Shown here piece by piece: positions 33,846 through 41,703 of a stretch of 57,366 nucleotides of DNA; the stretch's first letter is position 1; each line of letters begins with the position of its first letter. This DNA comes from Solirubrobacterales bacterium. GTDB lineage: Bacteria; Actinomycetota; Thermoleophilia; Solirubrobacterales; Solirubrobacteraceae. The stretch covers positions 1 through 57,366 of the forward strand of contig JAFAZV010000453.1 in the NCBI GenBank assembly GCA_019239445.1, written 5' to 3'. The notes under the pieces are model-generated. The model was not told where the DNA came from. It was given only the letters and a program-made list of their open reading frames with translations, and did not search any database. A program made the position numbers and the translations under genes.

Positions 33846-34667
33846 TCACGCGGCGGCCGAGAGCACGAGCAGCGGCGCCGACGGGTTGTCAGCCAGCCGC
33901 TGAGCCGTGCTCGATTGCAGGAGGCGATCGATTCGACGGTATTTGTGCGAGCCGATCACCAGCAGGTCCACCGACTGCTCGTAGCGGCTGAGCTCGTCGA
34001 CTTGATCGCCGAACCTAGCCTGCGCGTCTAGGTCGCGTAACGCCGCTAGGCGCTGCCGTGCCTCCTCGACTGGCGCCTCGAATTGCTCCCTGACATCCCA
34101 CGAGTTGTGGACGTACACGGGCGAGCCGACGGCTTCGAAGGCCGATACGTCGGCATCGCGCTCGGCGGCCAGGCTCCTGGCCAACCTGAGCGCCTGCTTG
34201 CTTTCAGCTGAGCCATCGTAGGCGACGCCGATCGTCGTCATGGCGTCGACACGCGCGCCATAGCCGGACGGCGCAATCGCCACCGGGCACGGCGCGTCTT
34301 CCAGCACCTGCCGCACGTTGTCACTGATGAAGTCACGACCGAGCTCATCTCGATGGCTCGCGCTGACTACGAGCAGGTCGGCCCGTCGGCGGGAGCTGAA
34401 TTCGTGCAGGCCACGCCGTATCGACCGCGCCTCGACGCACGACACGTGAGCCGTGATCAGCGACGCGCGTGCCAGCGCTGTCAGTCGCGCGACTGCGTAG
34501 CGGCACTTTTCCGCGTTCCTGGCTGACACGGCGTCAGGTGCGCTCGGGACGACGTGCACGTGAACCAAGATCAGCTCTCCCTCCGGAGAAACCAACTGCT
34601 TGGCGAGCGCCATCGCGTCCCGGCCGGCACACTCACTCCGGACGCCGACTACAACGTTGTCGAACAT
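33846..34667 (-). CDS. Tandem universal stress protein
   Basis: About 273 residues with two USP domains. The first begins MFDNVVVGVRSECAGRDAMA and ends LLVVSASH...CPVAIAP; the second begins TTIGVAYDGSAESKQALRLA and ends with the ATP-type LVIGSHKYRRIDRLLQSSTA. Tandem USPs are typical stress and dormancy proteins in actinobacteria. ATG at 34667 fits the domain but lacks a Shine-Dalgarno. An in-frame ATG at 34706, inside the 30-bp element, would add 13 residues (MTTAHPARAHAAL) and could be the true, possibly leaderless, start. Confidence 0.92.
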   Translation of the reverse strand: MFDNVVVGVRSECAGRDAMALAKQLVSPEGELILVHVHVVPSAPDAVSARNAEKCRYAVARLTALARASLITAHVSCVEARSIRRGLHEFSSRRRADLLVVSASHRDELGRDFISDNVRQVLEDAPCPVAIAPSGYGARVDAMTTIGVAYDGSAESKQALRLARSLAAERDADVSAFEAVGSPVYVHNSWDVREQFEAPVEEARQRLAALRDLDAQARFGDQVDELSRYEQSVDLLVIGSHKYRRIDRLLQSSTAQRLADNPSAPLLVLSAAA

Positions 34668-34690
34668 GAGCGCAGCGTGCGCGCGAGCCG

Positions 34691-34720
34691 GGTGAGCTGT
34701 CGTCATCCGGTTTGCGTGAT
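34691..34720 (-). promoter_or_regulatory. 30-bp element, copy 5 (toward universal stress protein)
   Basis: In the minus direction it reads ATCACGC-AAACC-GGATGA-CGACAGC-TCACC. The ATG inside it is in frame with the universal stress protein. Together with copy 6 it forms a 78-base near-palindrome spanning 34691-34768. Confidence 0.85.
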
Positions 34721-34738
34721 TCGGGAGACACCGGGCAA

Positions 34739-34768
34739 ATCACGCTAAATGCGTGACGACAGCTCACC
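34739..34768 (+). promoter_or_regulatory. 30-bp element, copy 6 (toward rhomboid)
   Basis: Reads ATCACGC-TAAAT-GCGTGA-CGACAGC-TCACC on the plus strand, 18 bases from copy 5 and pointing away from it. It is about 220 bases before the rhomboid gene, the longest distance in the set. The rest of the gap (34769-34972) shows no gene. Confidence 0.85.
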
Positions 34769-34972
34769 GGCGAAGGCCCACGCTGTCAGTCATCCGCTCC
34801 GCTGCTCCTCCCAGCCGCGTCCGGGCGCGAGCTCATGCAGACGCGTCCCCCTTCTCACGCCCTATTCAGATAGGCGTCGGGGTTAGGCGCGGCCGCGGAG
34901 CACTCGGGAACACGCGCGCCACAGCCGCGCGCGGAGTCTCATGTCCATTGATGGTCGTACCGCTGCAGCCCG

Positions 34973-35677
34973 ATGCTGCCGCTATCTGACGGCATTCGCG
35001 CTCTGCGGTTCCCGATCGTCAATGTGACGATCATCATCGCGAACTTCTGCGTGTGGATCTTCTACGAGCTCCCGCACCTGAATTCCGCCGTCTACCACGC
35101 CTCCTTCTATGCGTGTACGGTGACCGGCGCATGTCACGGACCTGAGCCGTGGGAACTGAGCTGGTTCACCGCGATGTTCATGCACGGCAGCTGGGACCAC
35201 ATCCTCGGAAACATGCTCTTCCTGGCCATCTTTGGCAAGAATGTCGAAGACACGTTCGGCCACCTGCGCTACTTCGTCTTCTACGTCGTGGGAGGTTTCG
35301 TCGCCACCATGGCCCAAGCCGCCGTCACGCTCGCGGCCGGCTCGGCCGCATCCGGGCGGGTGCCGAATCTCGGGGCCAGCGGGGCGATCGCTGCCGTTCT
35401 GGGCGCATACTTCGTGCTGTATCCGAACTCGCGTGTACTGACGCTGGTGCTCGTATTCCCGGTCAGGATTCCCGCCTGGATTTACCTCGGCCTGTGGTTC
35501 CTCTACCAGCTGATCGAGGGCAACTTTGGCCTCACCTCGGCCCATGCGAACGGCGGCGGCGTAGCGTTCTTTGCGCACGTCGGCGGCTTCCTGTTCGGGG
35601 TACTCATGGCTCGGGTGTTCCTCAATGCTCGCGAGCGTAGCCTTGCCCGTGGTGACCCTTTGCCCGTGCGCTTCTGA
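34973..35677 (+). CDS. Rhomboid family intramembrane serine protease
   Basis: 234 residues with about six hydrophobic segments. The rhomboid core is visible: FTAMFMHGSWDHILGNMLFL (H-x6-9-H-x3-N type), the catalytic Ser in NLGASGAIAAVLGAYFVLYP (GASG) and the catalytic His in VAFFAHVGGFLFGVL. Rhomboids cleave membrane proteins within the bilayer. ATG at 34973 begins just before the first helix; no strong Shine-Dalgarno precedes it. It is divergent from the universal stress protein and preceded by a 30-bp element. Confidence 0.93.
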   Translation: MLPLSDGIRALRFPIVNVTIIIANFCVWIFYELPHLNSAVYHASFYACTVTGACHGPEPWELSWFTAMFMHGSWDHILGNMLFLAIFGKNVEDTFGHLRYFVFYVVGGFVATMAQAAVTLAAGSAASGRVPNLGASGAIAAVLGAYFVLYPNSRVLTLVLVFPVRIPAWIYLGLWFLYQLIEGNFGLTSAHANGGGVAFFAHVGGFLFGVLMARVFLNARERSLARGDPLPVRF

Positions 35678-35739
35678 TCTATACCTTGCCCACGATGAGG
35701 TTCCGGTCGAGACGGGCACCCGGTCGTTGCTACGGACGC

Positions 35740-36186
35740 CTACCTGACCTTGATCTGATCGCTGACTCCGACAACTCCGGCGAGGCTCGCAACATCTTCC
35801 ACGGCGGCGGCGCTTTCCGATCGACCCCTTACGTAGCCGGTCAGCACGACCCGTCCTCGGGACACCTTGACGTGGATGTGGTTGGAACGAATCCTGGAGT
35901 CCCAAATGATTTGCTGCTGGGCCTGGGCGCGGATCTCATCGTCAGGACGGTGGTGTCCGATGGGCGGATGAACCTTCAGCCGGTCGATCATCACCTCGAA
36001 GACCCCCTCGACCTGTCGGGCGTCGTGGGCCGCCGCGCGACGCTCAGGCAGGCTCTCGACCGTTCCGTCGAGCACAACCGTGCCGATTTCGTCGGCCGAG
36101 ATGGCAATCAGCTCTGGATGTCTGATCCGCGGATCGCCCTCAAGAGCGGCGCGCACCGCATTTTCAATCCGGGTGTCGGTGTACAC
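35740..36186 (-). CDS. Double BON-domain protein
   Basis: 148 residues with two BON repeats: RIENAVRAALEGDPRIRHPE with GTVVLDGTVESLPERRAAAH, and EIRAQAQQQIIWDSRIRSNH with GRVVLTGYVRGRSESAAAVE. BON domains bind phospholipid or are found in osmotic-shock and envelope proteins. No signal peptide is seen. The start is a GTG at 36186. A second, similar protein is encoded at 40382, divergent from ftsH. It is the last gene of a minus-strand run that includes ftsH, an HdeD protein and an AI-2E-type exporter. Confidence 0.9.
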   Translation of the reverse strand: MYTDTRIENAVRAALEGDPRIRHPELIAISADEIGTVVLDGTVESLPERRAAAHDARQVEGVFEVMIDRLKVHPPIGHHRPDDEIRAQAQQQIIWDSRIRSNHIHVKVSRGRVVLTGYVRGRSESAAAVEDVASLAGVVGVSDQIKVR

Positions 36187-36242
36187 AAGAACGGTATCCC
36201 GTCAGGCTCTGGGTGCGTAGACATCAGTCTGAAACCGAGTCG

Positions 36243-36272
36243 AGTGACCGCTCATCACTCGGTTTGTGTGAT
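36243..36272 (-). promoter_or_regulatory. 30-bp element, copy 7 (toward BON protein)
   Basis: In the minus direction it reads ATCACAC-AAACC-GAGTGA-TGAGCGG-TCACT, one of the more divergent copies. It is about 70 bases before the BON gene. It also opens a short frame, MSGHSTRFQTDVYAPRA, that ends at 36202, 15 bases before the GTG. Confidence 0.7.
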
Positions 36273-36298
36273 TTCGCCGATGGCACGGATCCCGGGCT

Positions 36299-37453
36299 TC
36301 ACCGCTCCTCCTCGGCACCGGCGGAGCTGTCCGTCGGGATCGTGCCGGCCCCAAGCGCCGAAAACCAGTAACGCAGGATGATCTGGATCGCGGCGGCGGC
36401 GGGGATCGCGAGTAGCACACCCAGTATTCCCAGGAGCTCGGCACCCGCGAGCAAACTGACGATGGTGACGAGCGGATTCATGTTCATCGTCTGGCCGTAC
36501 ACCCGTGGTTGGATGACGTAGTCCTCAATCCGCTGCCAGACGATGATGAACGCGACCCACACGATCATGGCCGTAGGGAAGTTCACGGGCAGAGTGGCGA
36601 ACGCAACCACGATCGAGCCGAGCGTGGCGCCGATCAGCGGGATGAAGTGGAAGAAGCCGACCAGAAGTCCGAGCGCGAGCGCGTACGGTACGCCGAGAAT
36701 CGAGAGCACGATCCAGGTCACGATCGTCGAGGTACCTCCGATGATGATGTTGCCCAGCGTGTACTGGGCGGCCGAGTCCTTGATGTCGATCAACACCTGT
36801 CGGTAGCGCGCCCGGCGCTCACCCGTCAGCGCGAGGGCCATTTCGGCATAGCGCCGGCCGTGCAGGACGAGCAGAAACGTGATCGACAGGACCGCGAGCA
36901 ATTGAGTGATGAATGACGCCGCTCCGATGGTGACGTCCTTCAACGGACCGGCCAGCCTGGCCAGCTCCTCGGGCAGGTGCTGGGCGTCGCGCACGAGCTT
37001 CGGCGTGATGTGGTAACGATCGTCGAAGCGCCTGATCGTCGCGTTGTGGCGAAGTTGTGCCGCGTAATACGGTGCGTTGCGGGAGAGCCGATGAACCTCG
37101 GTGACGAGGCTAGGGATCACCACGTACGCGATCAGTGTGACCAGCATCGCCAGGATCAGGTAAACGGCAAGGATCACGAGGGCCCGGCGCGCGCGGGTCC
37201 TTACTGCCACTGCGTCCACCACCGGGAACAGCGCGAAGGCAAAGAACAGGGCAATGGCGAGCAGCTGGATGACACCCCGTAGCCTCCAGACGAGGTACAG
37301 GCCGAACCCGATGGCGATCAGGATGAAGGTGATCCGGACGACGCCGCTGATCGGCGGCGCGGCGAGACGAACCCGCAGCCCGCTAGCGCCGTCGTCTCGG
37401 ACCGGATTGGTCCCGCGGAGCCGGGTCGAGTTAGCCGAGTCGTTGGCGCTCAT
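36299..37453 (-). CDS. AI-2E transporter family (PerM/UPF0118) membrane protein
   Basis: 384 residues with seven to eight hydrophobic helices. Typical family segments are FILIAIGFGLYLVWRLRGVI, LLAIALFFAFALFPVVDAV, ALLVGFFHFIPLIGATLGSI and the C-terminal NPLVTIVSLLAGAELLGILG. Members export autoinducer-2 or act as permeases/ion antiporters; the role here is unknown. It follows the HdeD gene by 34 bases in a run starting with ftsH, so co-transcription is likely. Confidence 0.92.
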   Translation of the reverse strand: MSANDSANSTRLRGTNPVRDDGASGLRVRLAAPPISGVVRITFILIAIGFGLYLVWRLRGVIQLLAIALFFAFALFPVVDAVAVRTRARRALVILAVYLILAMLVTLIAYVVIPSLVTEVHRLSRNAPYYAAQLRHNATIRRFDDRYHITPKLVRDAQHLPEELARLAGPLKDVTIGAASFITQLLAVLSITFLLVLHGRRYAEMALALTGERRARYRQVLIDIKDSAAQYTLGNIIIGGTSTIVTWIVLSILGVPYALALGLLVGFFHFIPLIGATLGSIVVAFATLPVNFPTAMIVWVAFIIVWQRIEDYVIQPRVYGQTMNMNPLVTIVSLLAGAELLGILGVLLAIPAAAAIQIILRYWFSALGAGTIPTDSSAGAEEER

Positions 37454-37487
37454 TTAGTCAGCGACTCGACCCGCCGAGGCGAACAGG

Positions 37488-38189
37488 CTAGGGAGAGAGC
37501 GGCCGCGTCAAGCTGTGAGCGAACTCGCGGATCTGGAAAGCTCGCACGATGGCGATGACGCCATTGGTCATTGCCCACACCCCGGCGAAGATCAGCAGCG
37601 TGTAAGCACGCTCGATGAACAGCTTGTCACTGACCCAGAACGCCAGCACCGTCATCAGGATGCCGCTGATCAGGGTCATCCACCAAAGGCTGTTGATTGG
37701 CCGCTCGGCGAACGCCTGCACCATCCACTGCACGCCGATGACGAGGAAGATGAAGCCGATGATGTCGGCGAAGCCGGCGAATGTACTCGTCGGATGTATC
37801 AGCGCAAGTATCCCGCCGGCTGTGAGCAGCAGGCCGAAAGCCACCCACAGCCACCTGGCGCTGCGATCGAGGGACGCGAGCAGGAAGTCCTCGGCGGCGA
37901 ACACGAGGAACATCAGGCCGACGAGGATCCCGACCGTGGTGACCGAGGCGTGGTTGAACTTCAGGACCACAAGGGCAATCGCGACCCACGCGACGCCGAT
38001 TAGCAGTTCGATCCACCAGTAGGAGGCGACCCGCTCGAGCATCGGCTCGAGGCCGAAGTTGGTGGCTGTGTGGCTGCTAGGCGGCCTCCGCGGGTTGCGA
38101 AAGACATGTGCGCGCTCGTCGCGCAGTTCAGCCCCGTCCTTGGCCTTGTCGCGTACGCCGAGTGAGGTCTGGTCCTGGGGGGACGGCAT
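37488..38189 (-). CDS. HdeD family (DUF308) membrane protein
   Basis: About 233 residues with six hydrophobic helices in the DUF308 pattern (WWIELLIGVAWVAIALVVLK, GILVGLMFLVFAAEDFLLAS, VAFGLLLTAGGILALIHPTS, GFIFLVIGVQWMVQAF). HdeD is an acid-resistance-associated membrane protein in E. coli. A 40-residue charged N-terminus precedes the first helix. ATG at 38189 lies after an AAGGAA-like Shine-Dalgarno; the frame opens further up, to 38222. It sits between ftsH and the AI-2E-type gene, separated by about 33 bases on each side. A second HdeD protein is at 43160. Confidence 0.9.
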   Translation of the reverse strand: MPSPQDQTSLGVRDKAKDGAELRDERAHVFRNPRRPPSSHTATNFGLEPMLERVASYWWIELLIGVAWVAIALVVLKFNHASVTTVGILVGLMFLVFAAEDFLLASLDRSARWLWVAFGLLLTAGGILALIHPTSTFAGFADIIGFIFLVIGVQWMVQAFAERPINSLWWMTLISGILMTVLAFWVSDKLFIERAYTLLIFAGVWAMTNGVIAIVRAFQIREFAHSLTRPLSP

Positions 38190-38221
38190 TGCGGTTCCTT
38201 TCTCTTCGGTGGATGCGATCA

Positions 38222-40279
38222 CTAGGCGGGCGCGGCGACTGGCTGGCGCTCCATTGTGGACGGGCTGGGGATGCCCGCGACGGCGTAGGCGTCGGCCTCC
38301 TCCAGGGTCTCCCGTTCGAGCAGCGCCTGGGCGAGGCTGTCCAGCTGGTCGCGGTGCTCAGCCAGCAGGCGCTTGGCCTCCTCCGCGCACTCGCTGATGA
38401 TCCGCTTGACCTCTTCGTCGATCAGCTCGAGCGTCTGCTGGGAGAGTTCGCCGGCTGGCATGTAGTTATCGCCACTGGAGCGGGGGAAGGCCGAGATCGC
38501 GCCCACCTCCTCGGACATGCCCCAGCGACCGACCATCTGGCGGGCGATCGAGGTCGCCTGTTCGAGATCGTTCTCGGGTCCGGTGGTGCTTTCGCCGTAG
38601 ACGAGGATCTCGGCTGCCCTGCCGCCGAGGATCCCGACCAGTCGGCCTCGGAGGTAGCTTTCGCCATAGCCGTAGCGGTCACTATCAGGACTCTGATAGG
38701 TGACGCCGAGGGCTTGGCCGCGTGGGATGATCGTGATCTTGCGCACGGGATCGGCCCCAGGCTCGAGCATCCCCAGGAGCGCGTGGCCAGATTCGTGGTA
38801 GGCGGTGCGGCGGCGCTCCTCGTCGGAGATGACGATGCGCCGCGCGGCGCCCAGGGTGACGCGCTCGAGCGCGCCGCTCCAGTCCTCGCGGGAGACGCTT
38901 TGCTCCCCGCGGCGTGCCGCGCCGAGTGCTGCTTCGTTAACGAGGTTTTTCAGGTCCGCCCCCGCCATCCCGGCCGTACTGGCGGCCATCACCTCGAGGT
39001 CGGACGGGTCCTGGAGCGGGACGCTGCGTGTATGCACCTGGAGGATCTTCAGCCTGCCTTCCTGGTCAGGCGCATTGACGGTGATCCGGCGATCGAAGCG
39101 ACCCGGGCGCAGCAATGCCGAATCGAGTACCTCGGGCCGGTTGGTCGCCGCCAGCACGATCACGCCTTCGCTGCCGGTGAAGCCGTCCATCTCCGTGAGG
39201 ATCTGGTTCAGCGTCTGCTCACGCTCGTCGTTGGCGCCGCTCGTGTTTCCGGCGCTTCGTGAGCGTCCGATCGCGTCGAGCTCGTCGATGAAGATGATCG
39301 ACGGGGCGTCGGCCTTGGCCTGGTCGAACAGGTCGCGTACACGGCTCGCCCCCACCCCAACGATCATCTCAACGAACTCCGACGCGGAGATCGAGTAGAA
39401 CGGCACGTCCGCTTGGCCGGCGACCGCTCGCGCGAGGAGAGTCTTGCCCGTCCCCGGTTGCCCGGTCAGTAGCACGCCTCGAGGGATCTGGGCCCCGAGC
39501 TTGGTGTAGCGACTCGGGTGCTTGAGAAAGTCGACCACCTCCTCGAGCTCATCCTTGGCCTCGTCGATCCCGGCGACGTCCGCGAACGTCGTCCGCTGCT
39601 TGGTCGCCTCGTACTTGCGGGCCTTCGACTGACCCATGCCGAACATCCCGCCAGCACCGCCCATCTGGCCCCAGGATCGCTTGATGATCCACGCCCAGAG
39701 CCCGAGCAGCAGAACCGTTGGCAGGACCCCGCCGAGGAACGTCAAGAGCGGATCCGACCCGGACTGCACCGGCTTTGCGGTGACCACAGCGCCCTCCTTC
39801 TCCAGCGCGCTGAGCAGCTGGTCATCGGCGAACGTCGGCCGGTTCGTCGAAAAGTAGGCAGTGGTCGTCATGTCCTTCGCGCTCGAGGTCGTCCCGTTCG
39901 GCGAACCCGGCGTCGTTCCGTTCTGGACCGGATAGGTGACGGCATGACGGAACGTCCCCTGGATGGCGGACCCCTGAGCGGTCACCGTAGCCACGTTGCC
40001 CGCTTGAATCTGCTGTGTGAAGTACGTGTAGGGCACCGTCACCCGGGTCGCGCTCGACGGCTGAAAAGCCAGTACCAGAATCCAGTCGAGCACGAGCAAC
40101 AGGAAGAGGAACGCCCAGATGCTTGGGCGCTGGGGCGGCAGGCGACCGCTGGTCTTTCCCTGCGGTGAGCGAGCGCCCTCGACTCGCCAAAGCGGGCGGT
40201 TGTCGTCCGCAGTCCGTTTTGCAGCCGTTGAGTCGCTCGGCTCAGATCGGCGTGCGGCGTCACTCGTGGTCTGCGCCAT
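38222..40279 (-). CDS. ftsH: ATP-dependent zinc metalloprotease FtsH
   Basis: About 685 residues. A charged 50-residue N-terminus is followed by TM1 ([19 protein letters not shown]), an extracytoplasmic domain, TM2 ([16 protein letters not shown]), then the AAA+ module: Walker [17 protein letters not shown], Walker [16 protein letters not shown], second region [20 protein letters not shown]. The protease has HESGHALLG (HEXXH zinc site) and [10 protein letters not shown] with the third ligand. It degrades membrane and regulatory proteins. ATG at 40279 has GGAGG just upstream. The frame extends to 40588 through the 30-bp element but I see no reason to use it. Confidence 0.96.
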   Translation of the reverse strand: MAQTTSDAARRSEPSDSTAAKRTADDNRPLWRVEGARSPQGKTSGRLPPQRPSIWAFLFLLLVLDWILVLAFQPSSATRVTVPYTYFTQQIQAGNVATVTAQGSAIQGTFRHAVTYPVQNGTTPGSPNGTTSSAKDMTTTAYFSTNRPTFADDQLLSALEKEGAVVTAKPVQSGSDPLLTFLGGVLPTVLLLGLWAWIIKRSWGQMGGAGGMFGMGQSKARKYEATKQRTTFADVAGIDEAKDELEEVVDFLKHPSRYTKLGAQIPRGVLLTGQPGTGKTLLARAVAGQADVPFYSISASEFVEMIVGVGASRVRDLFDQAKADAPSIIFIDELDAIGRSRSAGNTSGANDEREQTLNQILTEMDGFTGSEGVIVLAATNRPEVLDSALLRPGRFDRRITVNAPDQEGRLKILQVHTRSVPLQDPSDLEVMAASTAGMAGADLKNLVNEAALGAARRGEQSVSREDWSGALERVTLGAARRIVISDEERRRTAYHESGHALLGMLEPGADPVRKITIIPRGQALGVTYQSPDSDRYGYGESYLRGRLVGILGGRAAEILVYGESTTGPENDLEQATSIARQMVGRWGMSEEVGAISAFPRSSGDNYMPAGELSQQTLELIDEEVKRIISECAEEAKRLLAEHRDQLDSLAQALLERETLEEADAYAVAGIPSPSTMERQPVAAPA

Positions 40280-40323
40280 CTCATTCCTCCGTCGTAGTGC
40301 CGGCAGAGGATGTACGTCATCCA

Positions 40324-40353
40324 AGTGAGTCGTCGTCACACATTTCGCGTGAT
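40324..40353 (-). promoter_or_regulatory. 30-bp element, copy 8 (toward ftsH)
   Basis: In the minus direction it reads ATCACGC-GAAAT-GTGTGA-CGACGAC-TCACT, 60 bases before the ftsH ATG. Its internal GTG is in frame with ftsH. It is paired back to back with copy 9, eleven bases away. Confidence 0.83.
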
Positions 40354-40364
40354 TGCTGCTCGCG

Positions 40365-40394
40365 ATCACGCGAAACACGTGATGACGCCTCACC
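40365..40394 (+). promoter_or_regulatory. 30-bp element, copy 9 (toward BON protein)
   Basis: Reads ATCACGC-GAAAC-ACGTGA-TGACGCC-TCACC on the plus strand. Its internal GTG/ATG (40379/40382) is the only in-frame start I see for the BON protein that follows. Confidence 0.83.
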
Positions 40395-40900
40395 CCAGGC
40401 GCGGCGATCCTGCTTGCCCCGCGACGGAACGCCGCGAGGAACTCATTCATGGCAACGACGACGCGATCATCGACGAAATCCGCGCCGCACTCGAGCGGGA
40501 TGCGCGGCTGCCCCACGCGGCTGCGGTCGCGGTCTCGGAGCGGTCGGGCACCGTGACCTTGCGAGGCAGCCTCGCCAGCATCAGGCAACGTCGCGTGGCG
40601 GTTCAGACCGCCGGGGCGCTACCGGGAGTCCGCGATGTCGAGGATGAGCTCGGGATCGATTCACGGGATCGCTTTATCGACGATCAGATCCGTGGCGTCG
40701 CGCTTCAGGCGCTCATCTCGGACCCCGCGGCGCCAGACGAACGCATCGACGCCACGGTTGCGGACGCCTGGCTGACCCTGAAGGGTGAGGTCGAGCGCCA
40801 GCAGGAGAGCACCGCGGCGTTCGAAGCGGTTTCACGCGTGCACGGTGTAGGGGGTGTAACGAACAAGATCACCGTCATCAGCGCCGGCGTCGACGGGTGA
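40382..40900 (+). CDS. BON-domain protein
   Basis: About 172 residues. Two BON-like units: IIDEIRAALERDARLPHAAA with GTVTLRGSLASIRQRRVAVQ, and QIRGVALQALISDPAAPDER with AWLTLKGEVERQQESTAAFE, ending GVGGVTNKITVI. It resembles the protein at 35740. The start is unusual: the only in-frame start codons before the domain (GTG 40379, ATG 40382) lie within a copy of the 30-bp element, giving a leader MTPHPRRGDPACPA of no known function. An ATG at about 40450 looks attractive but is out of frame. It is divergent from ftsH. Confidence 0.8.
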   Translation: MTPHPRRGDPACPATERREELIHGNDDAIIDEIRAALERDARLPHAAAVAVSERSGTVTLRGSLASIRQRRVAVQTAGALPGVRDVEDELGIDSRDRFIDDQIRGVALQALISDPAAPDERIDATVADAWLTLKGEVERQQESTAAFEAVSRVHGVGGVTNKITVISAGVDG

Positions 40901-40912
40901 TCGCGCGATCAC
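40897..40912. repeat. 16-bp perfect palindrome over BON stop codon
   Basis: GTGATCGCGCGATCAC, fully self-complementary; its TGA is the stop codon of the BON gene. It has no loop or T-run, so a protein-binding site is more likely than a terminator. Confidence 0.5.
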
Positions 40913-40986
40913 GGCTGGGACAGCTGTGCTTCGGCCGAGCGCGTGACCGACCCGGCAAGCCGCGTTGCGTGTGACGCCGGCTGACA

Positions 40987-41016
40987 ATCATCCGAAATGC
41001 GTGACGACCAGTAATC
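40987..41016 (+). promoter_or_regulatory. 30-bp element, copy 10 (toward DUF1269 gene)
   Basis: Reads ATCATCC-GAAAT-GCGTGA-CGACCAG-TAATC on the plus strand; the last block is degenerate. Its GTG opens the frame VTTSNQAAGQAARHE, whose TGA overlaps the DUF1269 start (ATGAGTGA). Confidence 0.72.
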
Positions 41017-41040
41017 AGGCCGCCGGTCAGGCTGCCCGTC

Positions 41041-41703
41041 ATGAGTGATCAACCTTCAACCAACAACGAAGTGCTCGCTGAGGGATCTACCTACAGCGTG
41101 ATTGCGGTCTCGTTCGAAGATGACCGCAACGCCTACAACGCCCTGACCGTGCTCAAAGAGCTTGACGAGCAGCGGCGGGTCGGTGTGCAGGAGGGCATCG
41201 TCGTCGTGCGAGGCAAGGACGGGCAGGTGGTCGAAAAGGATAGGGCCGAGTCGATGTTCCTCCCCAACACTGCCGGCGGAGGACTTCTGGGCCTGCTGAT
41301 CGGGATCATTGGCGGACCGCTCGGCATGCTGATCGGATCAGCAAGCGGGCTGATGTTAGGTTCGCTATTTGATCTGAGTGACATCGACGAGACGGAGTCG
41401 GCGTTGGGCGCGATTTCGAGCAGCGTCGAGGTCGGTCGCACCTCACTGCTGGCCGTGGTCACCGAGCAGAGCCCCGAGGTGATCGACGCGGCTATGACGG
41501 AGCTAGGCGGAACCGTGCTGCGCCGACCCGTCGCCGACGTCGAGGCTGAGCTCGCCGCGGCGCAGGACGCGGAGCGAAAGGCCAAATGGGAAGCGCGCAA
41601 GGAGCTGGCTCGGAGCCACCACGAGCACGACAAAGCCGCCGTCAACGCCAAGCTCGACGAGCTCAAAACCAAGCTCAGCGGCGGCCAGAAGGCCCCAGCG
41701 TAA
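41041..41703 (+). CDS. DUF1269 domain protein
   Basis: 220 residues. The DUF1269 pattern is clear: VIAVSFEDDRNAYNALTVLK, EGIVVVRGKDGQVVEKD, then the glycine-rich hydrophobic hairpin GGGLLGLLIGIIGGPLGMLI and GSASGLMLGSLFDL, and LLAVVTEQSPEVIDAAMTEL. The C-terminus is a charged helix (about residues 180-215). Function is unknown; the domain is recurrent near stress genes. ATG at 41041 lies within the stop codon region of a short ORF opened by the 30-bp element. Its 3' end overlaps the convergent pgk gene by 29 bases. Confidence 0.88.
   Translation: MSDQPSTNNEVLAEGSTYSVIAVSFEDDRNAYNALTVLKELDEQRRVGVQEGIVVVRGKDGQVVEKDRAESMFLPNTAGGGLLGLLIGIIGGPLGMLIGSASGLMLGSLFDLSDIDETESALGAISSSVEVGRTSLLAVVTEQSPEVIDAAMTELGGTVLRRPVADVEAELAAAQDAERKAKWEARKELARSHHEHDKAAVNAKLDELKTKLSGGQKAPA

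Noticed and set aside
34753-34989. 78-codon frame between usp and rhomboid
   Set aside because: It begins in the element and shows no protein-like conservation or Shine-Dalgarno; kept only as an observation about element-borne start codons.
40280-40588. Longer FtsH start at 40588 or at the GTG in the element (40339)
   Set aside because: The extra residues are non-conserved and cross the repeat; ATG 40279 has a strong Shine-Dalgarno.
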